DNA of 64,000 bases from Annulohypoxylon bovei var. microspora (GCA_022836615.1 MU405229.1:248001-312000); one strand, 5' to 3'; shown: positions 37,201 to 49,922, counted from the stretch's first letter. Notes: generated by a model not told the origin, from the sequence alone. Numbers and translations: made by a program.

Positions 37201-39362
37201 ATCTATAGGTACACTTACAGCCGGGCAAAGAGGAGGTTGGAATTGAAGAACATCAGATGACAACTGTCACTCCGACCTTAATGTATGTGGGAATGTGGGA
37301 GTGTTCATCTAAGATTCTGTCAAGGATTTGGCAGCTCGATAAAATACCTATGATAGCGGAGCGTTTGAAGTCCATGATGCACTGGTTTTGTATTTACGTA
37401 TGAGAACTCACCCTCACCCTGCTCACCCATCACCTAGTCCAAATGTAGATAGGGGAGGAATAATAGGGACATGGACATCGAAGAATAAAAGAATAGTACT
37501 ACATGTACCTAGGTAGTCGGTAGTGTACGCGGCCTTGGAATAAATACAGTCTTATTAACACTGTACTTATAGCTAGCGACCATAGGCTTGGGAGGTTGGA
37601 ACAAGCCTACTCCTAATTACTCCCAATCATCCCTGTCTAAACTAGACCTTATCAGCCAATAAGTTCAAGTCTTGCAACTGATGAATCAGAGACGGCTCGT
37701 TTTGGCAATTGCACACCCCACCAGTCATTCTCCCTCCTTACGTTTTACTTTAATATTTTTCAATGCAAACCTGTGGTGTAATTGATAGTGCGATACATCT
37801 ATCAAGCAAAATCAGGAAACTCCATTGCATCAGGTCCACTTCTCGCCTCCAGTAGCAACTCCGTACACAGCCACATCCTACATGTCTGCATGTGCCTTTC
37901 TCTTTCTATCCTCTGTCGCCATGCTTGCTAGGTACGTAGATAGAAATGTCCCCGGTTTCAATCTCGATCATTCCCCTTTTGTAATGCACTGTGATAGGGA
38001 AAGATGTGGTGACTTAAGGTACCTAAATATTTGATCGTTAATTGTCAGATTATCACCGGATGTGCCGGTAACGAAGAGAAGATACAGTAGTACTATGTAC
38101 TTTTTGCCCCGCAGAAGTAGTCTCGAGCACTGTATACGCATATACTTAGGTATTTTACTTAGCGGGTATTTTTCTATTAGAAGTACCTTGGTACATATTC
38201 TAGGTAACTCGCTAGGTCTAAATAGGTACCCTGGCTTAAGGGGTGACACTTTACCACGGGTATCGCTGGTTGGGACTGGGCTAAGCTTTGCCCCGATCCC
38301 CCCTGGCCTTATTTCTCCTTTCTGACATTTTCTTGATTCTCGATCCCAAGTTCCATACTCCTAATCCCTTCTCCCCCCCCCCAATCTCGCCCTTGACAAA
38401 ACTTGTTTTACACTCGCTTTCACCCGTTGAATTTTTAATTCTCCTTTCTTCTCTTGCTTCCCCTTTCTCCCTCATTTCTTTCTTGTACCAATTCGCCGCT
38501 TCGTCTCTGGTGCTCAGGGGAACGAGTGAATATTTGCAGGAAAAGAATAGGAAAAGCGGAACGAGAGTTTCGTGAGAGTTGAATCCTTTCGTTACTGCCA
38601 CGTACAATTCGGCCGCCCCTTTTGTGTTTCGCTCCCGCTTTCCCGTTGAATCGTCAACGCACGCTCGTTTTAACGGTCCGCGAAAACCTAAAAGCTAAAG
38701 GACTCCAACAAAAGTACTTGTACTTTGCTCAATCTACTCGTCTAACGAATTTGAACAAAATTCTATCGTCAATCGCTCGAGATATAAAAAAAACACCATC
38801 AATTCAATTATACGAGGCTTATAACGAGGCTTAGAGGCACCGAGGTATCGGAACTCACCGTCACCGGCCACGTAAGAAAAAGAAAAAAAGGGAGAGAATT
38901 TGGAGGTGGAATCTGTCAGATTCTCCAATCATAAACGCGTCTTTTGGCCCAACCTCAAGTTACACACCAACCTGTCAGGGGCTCGGCACGCTAAATACGG
39001 CACTAAGTCGATACTACAATTAGTGCCTACCTTCCTACCGGTCGCGTCGTTAGGAAATCAACATTCACTTTTTGCAACTGCACTTTCTCAATTTCTGACA
39101 CCTGCGCCATCCCGCGCAGCGCTAGAGGCCAACGCAGAAGCGACAGTACACAGCCAATCCTTTCCAAGTCAACAAACAACAGTCGACTTCTCACTCTCAA
39201 CCCTGTCACAAAGATCAACTCCTGCTTGTGGCCGGCCACACTGATTCTCCATATTACAAGTTAATAATATTAATCACCACAAACCCACGCTTGACAGTAG
39301 ATTCACTCCTGATCAAGGTCACAACCATTACCCCGACTAAAAATCTAATGGGTTTCTGAATT
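34260..39362. other. Long gene-free region upstream of FKS1
   Basis: 5.1 kb without a supported gene. Most is AT-rich with scattered TAGGTA/TACCTA motifs (for example near 36303, 36611, 37508 and 38200) and a TACA microsatellite at 36631-36659. From about 38280 to 39360 the plus strand is pyrimidine-rich with runs of C, which fits the promoter and long leader of the highly expressed glucan synthase gene. Short frames here (such as 38900-39244) lack protein character. Confidence 0.5.
36631..36659 (+). repeat. TACA microsatellite
   Basis: Imperfect TACA tetranucleotide repeat, directly visible. Confidence 0.8.
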
Positions 39363-39464
39363 GTAAGTAATTTCTTCCACCTTCAATTTACAACGTATTT
39401 TACACACAATGCATACGCAGTTTCATTTGTACCCTTTGTACTAATGTTATACTATTAATCGCAG
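39363..39464 (+). other. Probable 5' UTR intron of FKS1
   Basis: Donor GTAAGTAAT at 39363, branch-like ACTAAT and TACTATTAAT before acceptor ATCGCAG ending at 39464; the start codon follows 31 bases later. Fits a leader intron, but no transcript evidence is available. Confidence 0.5.
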
Positions 39465-39495
39465 ATCGCGTCTTACCTAAACCCGAATTGCCAAA

Positions 39496-42400
39496 ATGTC
39501 GGGCTATCCAGCAGGAGGTGGTGGTGGTCACCACGACTACAACGACGCCTACGGGCAGAATCACGATTCCTACTACCAAGATGAACAAAACGGTCAATAC
39601 TACGACGATAACGGCTACGATGCACATGGCCATGGCCATGGCCAAGGTCAAGGTCAAGGTCAAGGCCAAGGCCAAACCCAACCTCCTCAAGGCCAGGGTC
39701 ATCATGCAAACGATGGCTACTATGACGAATCGTAAGTTTACGTACTGCACAGGATTGTCGAAGTTGAAAGTGGGTTATTGACAGAATATATAGTGGCTAC
39801 TACAATGCCGACCCTAATAACCCTTATGCCGCGGAGGGTGGCTACTACGATAACCACGATCAGTACCAGCAAGGAGGAGACTATTACGATGATGGCAATG
39901 GCTATTATGACCACTATGGCCAGGGCGGCGGCAATAATGGTAATGGTGGACGTCGGGGCGATTCCGAGGAGGATTCCGAGACGTTTAGCGACTTTACCAT
40001 GAGATCTGATATGGCTCGTGCTACTGATATGGATTATTACGGTCGCGGTGATGAGAGATACAGTGGCTACGACCAACAAGGTCGAGGATACAGACCGCCG
40101 TCCTCCCAAGTCTCATATGGTGGAAATCGATCGTCCGGCGCTTCTACTCCCAATTACGGAATGGACTACGGAAATGTTCCTGGCGCCCAAAGATCTCGTG
40201 AACCATACCCAGCGTGGACTTCCGACGCACAGATTCCTTTGTCTAAGGAAGAAGTCGAGGACATTTTCCTCGATCTCGCGAACAAATTCGGATTCCAGCG
40301 CGATAGCATGCGAAATATGTATGATCATCTAATGGTTCTGCTTGATTCGAGAGCTTCTCGAATGACACCAAACCAAGCTCTACTCTCGCTTCACGCCGAT
40401 TACGTCGGCGGTGACAACGCTAACTATCGGAAGTGGTACTTCGCTGCGCATCTCGATTTGGATGATGCAGTTGGCTTCGCGAATATGGGTAAGAAAGCTC
40501 GCAAGTCGAAGAAGAAGGCCAAGGGCAAGAAGGGCGACCAGAACGAGGACCAGGTTCTCGAAGATCTAGAAGGCGACGATAGTCTGGAAGCGGCCGAGTA
40601 CCGGTGGAAGACCCGAATGAACCGAATGTCCCAGCACGACCGGGTTCGTCAAATTGCACTCTTCCTCCTCTGCTGGGGTGAAGCAAACCAAGTCCGCTTT
40701 ATGCCCGAATGTCTTTGTTTCGTCTTCAAGTGTGCGGACGACTACCTAAATTCGCCTGCCTGCCAAAACTTAGTCGAACCGGTCGAGGAAGGCACTTTCT
40801 TGAACAATGTGATTACACCCCTATACCAATACTGTAGGGACCAGGGATACGAGATCTATAATGGGGTCTACGTACGACGAGAACGTGATCACAACCAAAT
40901 TATCGGTTACGATGATTGCAACCAGCTCTTCTGGTACCCTGAAGGCATTGAGCGTATTGTTCTCGATGATAAGAGCAAGTTGGTTGATGTCCCTCCGGCC
41001 GAGCGCTACCTCAAGCTGAAGGACGTGAACTGGAAAAAGTGTTTCTTCAAGACCTACAAGGAGACGCGATCATGGTTGCACATAATTGTCAACTTCAACC
41101 GTATTTGGGTTATTCATTTGACCATGTTCTGGTTTTATACCTCTCACAACGTTCCGACGCTACTGATTGGTAAGGTGTACGAGCAGCAGGTGAACCAACA
41201 GCCGCCAGCATCTGCACAATGGGCTGTCGTCAGTGCCGGTGGTGCCATTGCTTCCCTGATCCAGATCATAGCGACCTGCGCTGAGTGGGCATACGTTCCT
41301 CGACGATGGGCAGGTGCTCAACATCTCACCAAGCGACTGATCTTCTTGGTGGTTGTCTTCTTAGTCAATATTGCTCCTAGCGTCTACGTTTTCGGCTTTG
41401 CGCAGGATCAGGAAGCAACGCTTGCATTGGCCATAGGTATTGCCGGGTTCTTCATTGCGGTGATTACATTCATCTTCTTCGCCGTCATGCCTCTTGGTGC
41501 TCTCTTCGGTAGTTACCTGACGAAGAACTCACGCCGTTACGTTGCTAGCCAGACGTTTACTGCTAGTTGGCCGCATCTGAAGGGTAACGACAGAGCCTTG
41601 TCATATTTCCTGTGGACAGCTGTTTTCGGTGCCAAATTAGGAGAATCGTATGTCTATCTTACGCTCTCCCTCCGAGATCCGATTCGTTACCTTCAAATTA
41701 TGGATGTCTCTTCTTGTCTTGGAGATGCTCAGATCGGCACTATACTATGTACGTACCAGCCAACCATTGTCATGATTCTCATGACGCTCACCGATTTGAT
41801 CCTCTTCTTCCTCGACACGTACTTATGGTATGTCCTGCTCAATGCCGTCTTCTCTATCGCTCGGTCATTCTACCTTGGTTCGTCTATCTGGACTCCTTGG
41901 CGAAACATTTTTTCGCGACTTCCTAAGCGAATTTACTCCAAGATCCTGGCCACGACCGATATGGAGATTAAGTACAAGCCTAAGGTTTTGATCTCACAGG
42001 TTTGGAACGCTGTCGTCATTTCCATGTATCGAGAGCACCTGTTGGCCATCGACCATGTTCAAAAGCTGCTGTACCATCAGGTTCCGTCCGAGCAAGAGGG
42101 CAAACGTACTCTGCGTGCGCCGACATTCTTCGTTTCTCAGGAGGATCACTCGTTCAAGACAGAATTTTTCCCGACCCACAGCGAAGCCGAGCGTCGTATC
42201 TCCTTCTTCGCGCAGTCTCTATCTACGCCAATCCCGGAGCCTGTACCTGTTGACAACATGCCTACTTTTACCGTTTTGATCCCTCATTATGGTGAAAAGA
42301 TCTTACTTACTCTCCGAGAAATTATTCGTGAGGATGAGCCTTACTCCCGCGTTACTCAGCTTGAATACCTTAAACAGCTACACCCTCACGAATGGGACTG

Positions 42401-45400
42401 CTTCGTCAAGGACACCAAGATTCTTGCCGACGAGACTTCTCAATTCAACGGAGAGGAAGAAAAGACGGAGAAGGACACGGCCAAGAGCAAGATTGACGAT
42501 CTTCCGTTCTACTGCATTGGTTTCAAGTCTTCAGCTCCCGAGTACACTCTCCGGACGCGTATCTGGGCATCTCTTCGCTCGCAGACTCTTTACCGTACCA
42601 TATCTGGATTCATGAACTACAGCCGCGCTATTAAATTGCTCTACCGTGTTGAGAACCCTGAAGTAGTGCAAATGTTTGGCGGCAGCTCCGAGAAGTTAGA
42701 GCGCGAGCTGGAGAGAATGGCTCGACGCAAGTTCAAGATGGTTGTCTCTATGCAGCGTTACGCCAAGTTCAAGAAAGAGGAGATGGAGAACGCCGAATTC
42801 CTCCTTAGAGCCTACCCTGATCTACAGATTGCTTACCTTGACGAAGAGGCTCCTCTAGTTGAGGGCGAAGAGCCTCGCATCTACTCTGCTCTAGTCGACG
42901 GTCACTCTGAAATAATGGAGAACGGCATGCGACGTCCCAAGTTCCGTATTCAGCTTTCTGGTAACCCCGTACTCGGTGATGGCAAGTCAGACAATCAGAA
43001 CCATGCCATCATTTTCTACCGAGGTGAATACATCCAGCTTATCGATGCCAACCAAGACAACTACCTGGAAGAATGCTTAAAGATTCGGTCGGTCCTTGCC
43101 GAATTTGAGGAAATGAAGATCGAAAATGTCTCTCCTTACACACCCGGTGTGAAGAACGAGTCCTTGGCTCCCGTTGCTATTTTGGGTGCTCGTGAGTACA
43201 TTTTCTCGGAGAACATTGGTATTCTTGGTGACATCGCCGCTGGTAAGGAACAAACGTTCGGTACGCTCTTCGCCAGAACTCTATCCCAGATTGGTGGTAA
43301 GCTTCATTATGGTCATCCTGATTTCCTCAACGGTATTTTCATGAATACTCGTGGCGGTGTTTCGAAAGCTCAGAAGGGTCTACATCTGAACGAGGATATC
43401 TACGCTGGTATGAATGCTCTCCTTCGTGGTGGGCGCATCAAGCATTGCGAATACTATCAGTGTGGTAAGGGTCGTGATCTTGGTTTCGGATCCATTCTTA
43501 ACTTCACGACCAAGATCGGCACTGGCATGGGTGAACAAATGCTCTCTCGCGAGTACTACTACCTTGGCACACAGCTACCCCTCGACCGCTTCCTCTCCTT
43601 CTATTATGCTCACGCTGGTTTCCATTTGAACAACATCTTCATTATGTTGTCTGTCGAGATGTTTATGATAGTTCTTATCAACATCGGCTCACTTCGAAAC
43701 CAGACCATTTCCTGTACCTATAACCGGAACGTCCCTATTACGGACCCGTTATATCCTACAGGTTGTGCGAACACAGATGCCCTCATGGACTGGGTCTACC
43801 GTTGCGTCATTTCTATCATGGTGGTGTTCTTCTTGGCTTTCGTGCCCCTGATTGTTCAGGAACTTACCGAGCGTGGTGTTCTACGCGCTGCTACCCGTCT
43901 GGCCAAACAATTCTGCTCTTTCTCGCCCTTCTTCGAGGTGTTCGTCTGTCAAATTTACGCCAACTCTGTAACACAGGATTTGTCCTTCGGCGGTGCCCGT
44001 TACATTGGTACCGGCCGTGGTTTCGCCACTGCTCGCATTCCCTTTGGCGTGTTGTACTCTCGTTTCGCCGGACCTTCCATCTACTTCGGCGCCCGCATGT
44101 TAATGATGTTGCTATTCGCGACGTTGACCGTGTGGCAGGCGGCGTTGGTGTACTTCTGGGTTTCGCTTCTTGCTCTGGTCATCTCGCCATTCCTCTACAA
44201 CCCTCATCAGTTCGCATGGAATGATTTCTTCATTGACTACCGTGATTACCTCCGCTGGCTCTCACGTGGCAATTCGCTCAGTCACTCATCGTCGTGGATT
44301 TCCTTCTGTCGTCTATCGCGTACGAGAATTACTGGTTACAAGCGCAAGGTTTTAGGAGACCCATCGGGCAAACTGTCCTCTGATGTGCCTCGTGCAGCTA
44401 TCACTAACCTGCTTTTCGGCGAGATTATTGCACCAATTCTTTTCGTTGCGACGACGCTCATCCCATACCTGTTCATTAACGCACAAACCGGTGTTAAGGC
44501 TAACGATTCTGATGCTAAGGCTACCGCGTCTCTTGTCCGTGTCGCCGTCATTGCCTTCGCGCCTATCGGTATCAACGCCGGTCTACTTGGTGTTCTCTTC
44601 GGCATGGCCTGCTGCATGGGTCCATTACTTAGTATGTGCTGCAAGAAGTTCGGTAGTGTCTTGGCGGCAATTGCCCACGCCGTGGCCGTCATTATTCTCC
44701 TGGTATTTTTCGAAATCATGTTCTTCCTTGAGGGCTTCGATTTCACTAAGACGCTTTTGGGAATGATTACGGCTATTGCGATGCAAAGGTTTATCCTGAA
44801 GCTCATCGTGTCGCTGGCACTCACTCGTGAGTTCAAGACAGACCAGTCCAACATTGCATTCTGGACGGGCAAGTGGTATTCTATGGGTTGGCACTCGATC
44901 TCCCAGCCGGCACGTGAATTTCTCTGTAAGATTACAGAGTTGAGCATGTTCGCAGCCGATTTCATCCTGGGTCACATCCTCTTGTTCATAATGTTGCCTG
45001 TTATCCTGATCCCCCAGATTGACACTTTACATTCCATGATGTTGTTCTGGCTTCGGCCGAGGTACGTTTTATTACCCACTTACCTTACAATTTCGCTTCT
45101 GAATACTAACATGTAACTCGCAGTCGACAAATTCGCCCGCCAATCTACTCGATGAAGCAATCAAAGCTCAGGAGAAGACGTGTTATTCGCTACGCTGTCC
45201 TCTACTTTGTTATGCTTGTCATTTTCGTTGCATTGATCGTTGCACCAGTCGTAGGAGGCAAGCAAATCGGATCCACTTTGGATTCGACCATATCCAAACT
45301 TCCGATTCCTTTAGCTCAACCGTCCGGTCAGAATATCAACGATACTAAGAATCGCACGGAGACAGGAACCGGTTCGCCTGGATACTCGGGCCCGGGTACG

Positions 45401-45472
45401 GCGTCAATGACGACGGCAGCGGCGGCGACGTCTTCGTCTTCGTCGGACTCCAAGAAGTTCCGGTTCGTCTAA
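39496..45472 (+). CDS. fks1: 1,3-beta-glucan synthase catalytic subunit Fks1
   Basis: Plasma-membrane GT48 enzyme that makes the main wall glucan from UDP-glucose; target of echinocandins. Three exons: 39496-39731, 39785-45061 and 45124-45472, giving 1953 residues. The N-terminal ~170 residues are Gly/Tyr/Gln/Asp-rich, with a [13 protein letters not shown] tract encoded by a microsatellite. Then come the Fks1 domain ([20 protein letters not shown]), six or so membrane helices, the large cytosolic catalytic region ([57 protein letters not shown]) and a second membrane block. The terminal exon encodes the basic and Ser/Thr-rich tail. Hot-spot 1 reads YLTLSLRDP from Tyr703, hot-spot 2 reads DWVYRCVIS from Asp1414, and the hot-spot-3 tryptophan (Trp760) is kept. 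Confidence 0.97.
39628..39676 (+). repeat. Coding repeat in FKS1 N-terminus
   Basis: Tandem CATGGC then GGTCAA/GGCCAA hexamers encode alternating His-Gly and Gly-Gln. Being a multiple of three, changes in copy number would keep the frame. Confidence 0.85.
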
Positions 45473-46070
45473 GGGACATTAGAAGAGAAACCTGTACCAT
45501 AAGAGAATAAAAGTTCCTGGTTACTCGACCAGCGAAGGAATTAGGGCGAGTACTAATTAGCGTTATATTCGCGAGACTGTACTTGAGGTGTTGTGTGTAT
45601 TGATTGATTACAGAGGGCGGCATGGCACATGGTATTTTCGTTCTTCCTAGAGTCATGGGCATAAATATTTGCAGGTTATTTTCTTTTTCTCTATCCCTGA
45701 ATGGAAACGAGATGGTGTTCAATAATGACAAGGGTTCCTGGTGCATTTACTACGACTCGAGCCATATGCATAGAGTGCCTATGGGAGAGAGTAATAATGT
45801 CCGCTGAGATTCTAGCATCAGAAGCAACGCAGAGTAGCACAAGCTAATGATGTGAAAAATTCATTGTCAGATTTTGTCCGTACGTAATGCATAAGTGATC
45901 CGTCATCCATCATCCATCATCGGTTGTAAGTGCCTACCTAGGTATTCCGTAGGTATGTACATCTGTACGTAGTAGTGTGTTTGTGTACCTACATAGATTT
46001 CTCCGAGTTTTACGACTTATGCCATGGCTTTGGTGATATTACTGGCTGCTGGCTACGGACACTTATGACT

Positions 46071-46092
46071 GTATGTATGTATGTATGTATAT
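46071..46092 (+). repeat. TATG microsatellite
   Basis: About five TATG units, directly visible. Confidence 0.85.
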
Positions 46093-46871
46093 GGTCACGA
46101 AAAAGAAAAGAAAAACTTCAATGTAACAGACGCGGTATAATTCGGAAGCGCGGAACATTGGAACAAGGTGATTGTGATTTATCACATCCACTCTTTTGAA
46201 GTAAGGGAATCTCACTAATTACTGTAACAGCTGCTTGGCTCTCATCCTAAGATCGACATTAACCACACCGCTCAGGCACCGAAGGAGGCGAAACAACGGA
46301 CCTTGCGACACGACCGGTTCATGCAGCCTCTTTTGAAAAAGAACCAACTAGCCAAGACCGAATTTGGTATGGCTCTCGGCCGCTTGCGATGGATGCCGTG
46401 ATATTTTTCCCGCCGTTCGACATCATCCCGTTGCCGCCCGTCAGACCAGAGCATTGGCAGGCGACGCTACAGGCGCCACTGGTATCATGCCCGTCTTCCT
46501 ACGAGGCTACGGACCCACAACTCTCTCCAGCATGACTCGTGCTGTGGACCGGAACAGTGGGTAGATATGACGAAACGCGGATGACGATCTTCAGGACATC
46601 TCCATAATAAAAATCAGAGGCAGACTTTTACCATCGGCTACAAATCACAGCTGTCAGAATTCACATTATCGTGAAGTCCGTACGTAATCCAGCGCCATGT
46701 TGGGACGGCGCGGCGTCCGTGTGTGTCCACCATTGTATGGGGTTATTATGGGTTTTCTCGCACACACCTCAGGCGTTATGATGACATTCCCTCGGTCCTT
46801 GCTCGGTGACATCCACCAGCGAGTGAGAACTCCAGTTCTGAAGATACCAGACCCTTTTTTTATGATTATCT

Positions 46872-46908
46872 GGAAGGTTTGGAGGGTCTGGAGGGTCTGG
46901 GGGGGAGG
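46872..46908 (+). repeat. G-rich tandem repeat
   Basis: Repeats of GGAGGGTCT ending in a run of seven G. Four or more G-runs in a row make it a candidate G-quadruplex on the plus strand. Confidence 0.6.
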
Positions 46909-47022
46909 CCTTGTAAGCAGATCTTTTGTAGGTCGATATATACAGATGTAAACATATATAAAATAGAGGCTGGTGGAACTGAACCCCTTTATTCCCCAAA
47001 CAGCCTGGACCTCGTTCTATTT

Positions 47023-47057
47023 CCCTATCCCTATCCCTATCTCTATCTCTATCTCTC
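47023..47057 (+). repeat. CCCTAT/CTCTAT hexamer array
   Basis: Three CCCTAT units pass into three CTCTAT units in the pyrimidine-rich leader of the transporter gene. Confidence 0.85.
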
Positions 47058-47170
47058 CCGCATCTTTACCATTTCCCCTTCCTATTTACCCCATCTTCTC
47101 CTCAGCAAGCCTTCCCCATATCCGGTTGCGAATTCTCCTGAGCGAACTTGGATAGCTGGTCTACGACAAT

Positions 47171-48972
47171 ATGGGGCACATAGACGACGCCAATGGCGTG
47201 CCCACGTACTGGGGCAAGTCCGGACAGACGCTGCAGAACTTGATCACGGCCGTAGCGACGACGGACTTTTTGTTGTTCGGCTACGACCAGGGCGTTATGT
47301 CCGGCATCATCTCCGCGCCGGCCTTCACTTCAGATTTCCCCGAGGTCAACGGCGACAGCACGTACGAGGGCTTCGTGGTCTCGATATACGCCGTCGGCTG
47401 TTTCCTCGGAGCTTGTTTTATCCTTAGTTTTGGCGACCACCTTGGTCGCCGCAAGTCTATCTTCCTCGGTGCTACTATCATGATTATCGGCGTTATCATC
47501 CAGATCACTTCCATGCCCACCGGTCAAGGCGGAGGTCCGACAGCACAGTTTATCATAGGACGGTGTATAACGGGAATAGGAAACGGTATAAATACATCGA
47601 CGGTGCCAACTTATCAAGCAGAGTAAGCAGCCACTTGTTTCATCCAAATCCCTTTATCCCGATCATCTAAGTCCGTGTAAGACATGTTTTACTAACACTG
47701 GACTTCGTTCCCCATCAATAGATGCAGCCATTCACACAATCGCGGTAAACTCATCTGCATCGAAGGAGGAAACGTAGCCATCGGAACTTTGATCGCGTAC
47801 TGGATCGACTATGGGTGCACGTACGGCCCGCACGCCTTCGTCTGGCGTTTCCCTATCGCCTTCCAGTGTGTCTTCGCTCTCGTCGTCATCATCCTCATGA
47901 CCCAGTTGCCCGAGTCGCCCCGATGGCTACTTACCAAGGACCGCAACGAAGAGGCGTCCACCGTGATCGCGGCCCTCAACGGCGAGCGCCGCGATAACCC
48001 GGCCGTGCGTACCCAGGTCGCCGTCATCGTCGACGCCATCCGCGCCTCCGGCCACGCCGGCGGTGTGACGGCCGTCTCGGACCTGTTCACCAACGGCCCC
48101 ACGCAGCATCTACGCCGTCTGTTACTGGGAGCCTCATCCCAGATGATGCAGCAGTTGAGTGGCTGCAACGCCGTCATTTACTACTTCCCCATTCTGTTCC
48201 AGACATCTATCGGCACCTCGCACAACCTGGCTCTACTATTAGGAGGCGTCAACATGGTTGTGTATTCTATCTTCGCTACGACCTCGTGGTTTGCTGTTGA
48301 GCGCATAGGCCGCAGAAAGCTGTACCTTATCGGTACGGTTGGACAGTGCTTGTCTATGGTGCTTACTTTCGGTGCTTTGATTCCTGGAACTGAGGAGGCG
48401 GCTAAGGGCGCTGCTGTTGGCTTATTCGTACGTTACATTACTTCCCCCTTTTCGTCTTTAGGCGGACTATGATCTTCGACAACATTGCTAATCTCTTATG
48501 ACAGACTTACATCGCCTTCTTCGGCGCGACCTGGCTACCGCTACCGTGGCTATACCCGGCCGAGATCAACCCGATCAAGACCCGAGCCAAGGCCAACGCT
48601 ACATCGACCGTATCCAACTGGCTGTGGAACTTCTTCATCGTCATGATCACGCCGGTACTCCTGAGCAACACGGGAAAGAACGGCTGGGGAACGTACCTCT
48701 TCTTCGGTATCCTCAACGCCATGTTCTTCCCCGTCATCTACTTCCTGTACCCCGAGACCGCCGGCCGCACGTTGGAAGAGATCGATGTCATTTTCGCCAA
48801 GGGTTACGCCGAGAAGATTAGCTATGTCAAGGCCGCGCAGGAGTTGCCCCGCCTTACGGAAGAGGAGGTCCAGCAGAAGGCTCGCGAGTACGGCTTCTCG
48901 GATGAGGAGGCTACTGTTAGCACTTATGAGAAGGCCGAGGAGCTCTTGTCCACGCCGCCTTCTTCTGATTAA
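47171..48972 (+). CDS. MFS sugar transporter
   Basis: Plasma-membrane proton symporter or facilitator of the sugar porter family. Three exons: 47171-47622, 47722-48427 and 48505-48972, giving 541 residues, with twelve membrane helices expected. The family signatures are intact: FLLFGYDQGVMSG in helix 1, GDHLGRRKS between helices 2 and 3, GRCITGIGNGINTSTVPTYQAE, PESPRWLLTKDRNEEA, QQLSGCNAVIYYFPILFQ in helix 7, VERIGRRKL, and PETAGRTLEEID at the end of helix 12. QQLSGCN, rather than QQ(I/L)TGIN, and the family resemblance suggest a hexose, pentose or lactose/cellobiose-type substrate that cannot be fixed from sequence alone. The C-terminal tail is acidic and cytosolic. Confidence 0.93.
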
Positions 48973-49922
48973 AGCGATCAAGGTAGGGGCATGATTGCGA
49001 GAGATAAGATGTGATGGATTACGATCGTCATTGGTTTATATCGGTTACGCTCAACCCGGGTTGGGCTTACGACTGCTATGACATGTGCGCGGTCTTGAAG
49101 TCGTCATCAGGTACGGCAATGAGGAGTTTTTTCTTTATCTATCTACTGGCATGAGTATCCTTCAGCGGTACTATATATTGTATTAGGAGCTCGACTCGGC
49201 TCTTTACACATCGGGAGAGTTTTTGGTGCATAGTCTAGGAGGATTTTAGTAATTGTTCTTTCGTTATTTATTTCTACAGGTTCGTTGATATACCCTCGGG
49301 CTAACGAAGGCTTGGTCTGAAACACGTTGGATCGAGACTGAGTATAGATCTCTCCAGTTGTATTAGAGATACACATATAAACTGCATATAAACATAGATG
49401 GGCGAGCATCCCATGAAGCATTGGATAGTTCATGAATACATACCAATCGCATAATCACATGTTTTTTTAATCGCTCGATCGTGAATCTTTCCTCTTTACA
49501 CTCATTTAAGCCTCTGACCTTCTTATCAGGTTCGAGTAACAGGGGCATTAAGCTTAAAGCGTTGGCATGTCCAAATCTGTAAGAGAATGTAACCACAACT
49601 GCATGAGGATCCCACCATCTCCAGTGCCGACGTCACTATAGGCAAAACCGGTTCACGTCAGGCCCAAAATGTGACGTCGATCCCGCCGATAGCTTATCGT
49701 GAACGATCAGGGGGGTTGCGTGATTCGAGCCTCAAAATCTATGTAGAGACGCATAGATCCACGTATGGGCCGATACGCCCCCCTCGGTCCCGGGAAGCCA
49801 GAATAGTTAGTTACCTATTTACTCTGTTACTCTATTACTTCATAAGATAGAAGAATCGTTAGTCAGTCTCTCCACAAGAACAGCCCATTCGAAGAAACGG
49901 GACTCTCGTAGCCAAGAGCATC
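48973..49922. other. Intergenic between transporter and GPI protein gene
   Basis: 950 bases without a supported gene. Two nearby GTGACGTC/GACGTCAC-like sites (near 49628 and 49671) resemble CRE/ATF-type elements; regulatory meaning is inference. Confidence 0.5.

Larger units (their letters stand above)
45473..47170. other. Intergenic between FKS1 and sugar transporter
   Basis: 1.7 kb. Contains a TATG microsatellite (46071-46092), a coding-looking strip at about 46190-46400 that is not recognised (see findings), a G-rich GGAGGGTCT repeat (46872-46908) and a CCCTAT/CTCTAT array in the transporter leader (47023-47057). No intact gene supported. Confidence 0.5.

Noticed and set aside
44336..44965. 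209-codon minus-strand frame within FKS1
   Set aside because: Antisense shadow of a highly conserved membrane region; no family resemblance.
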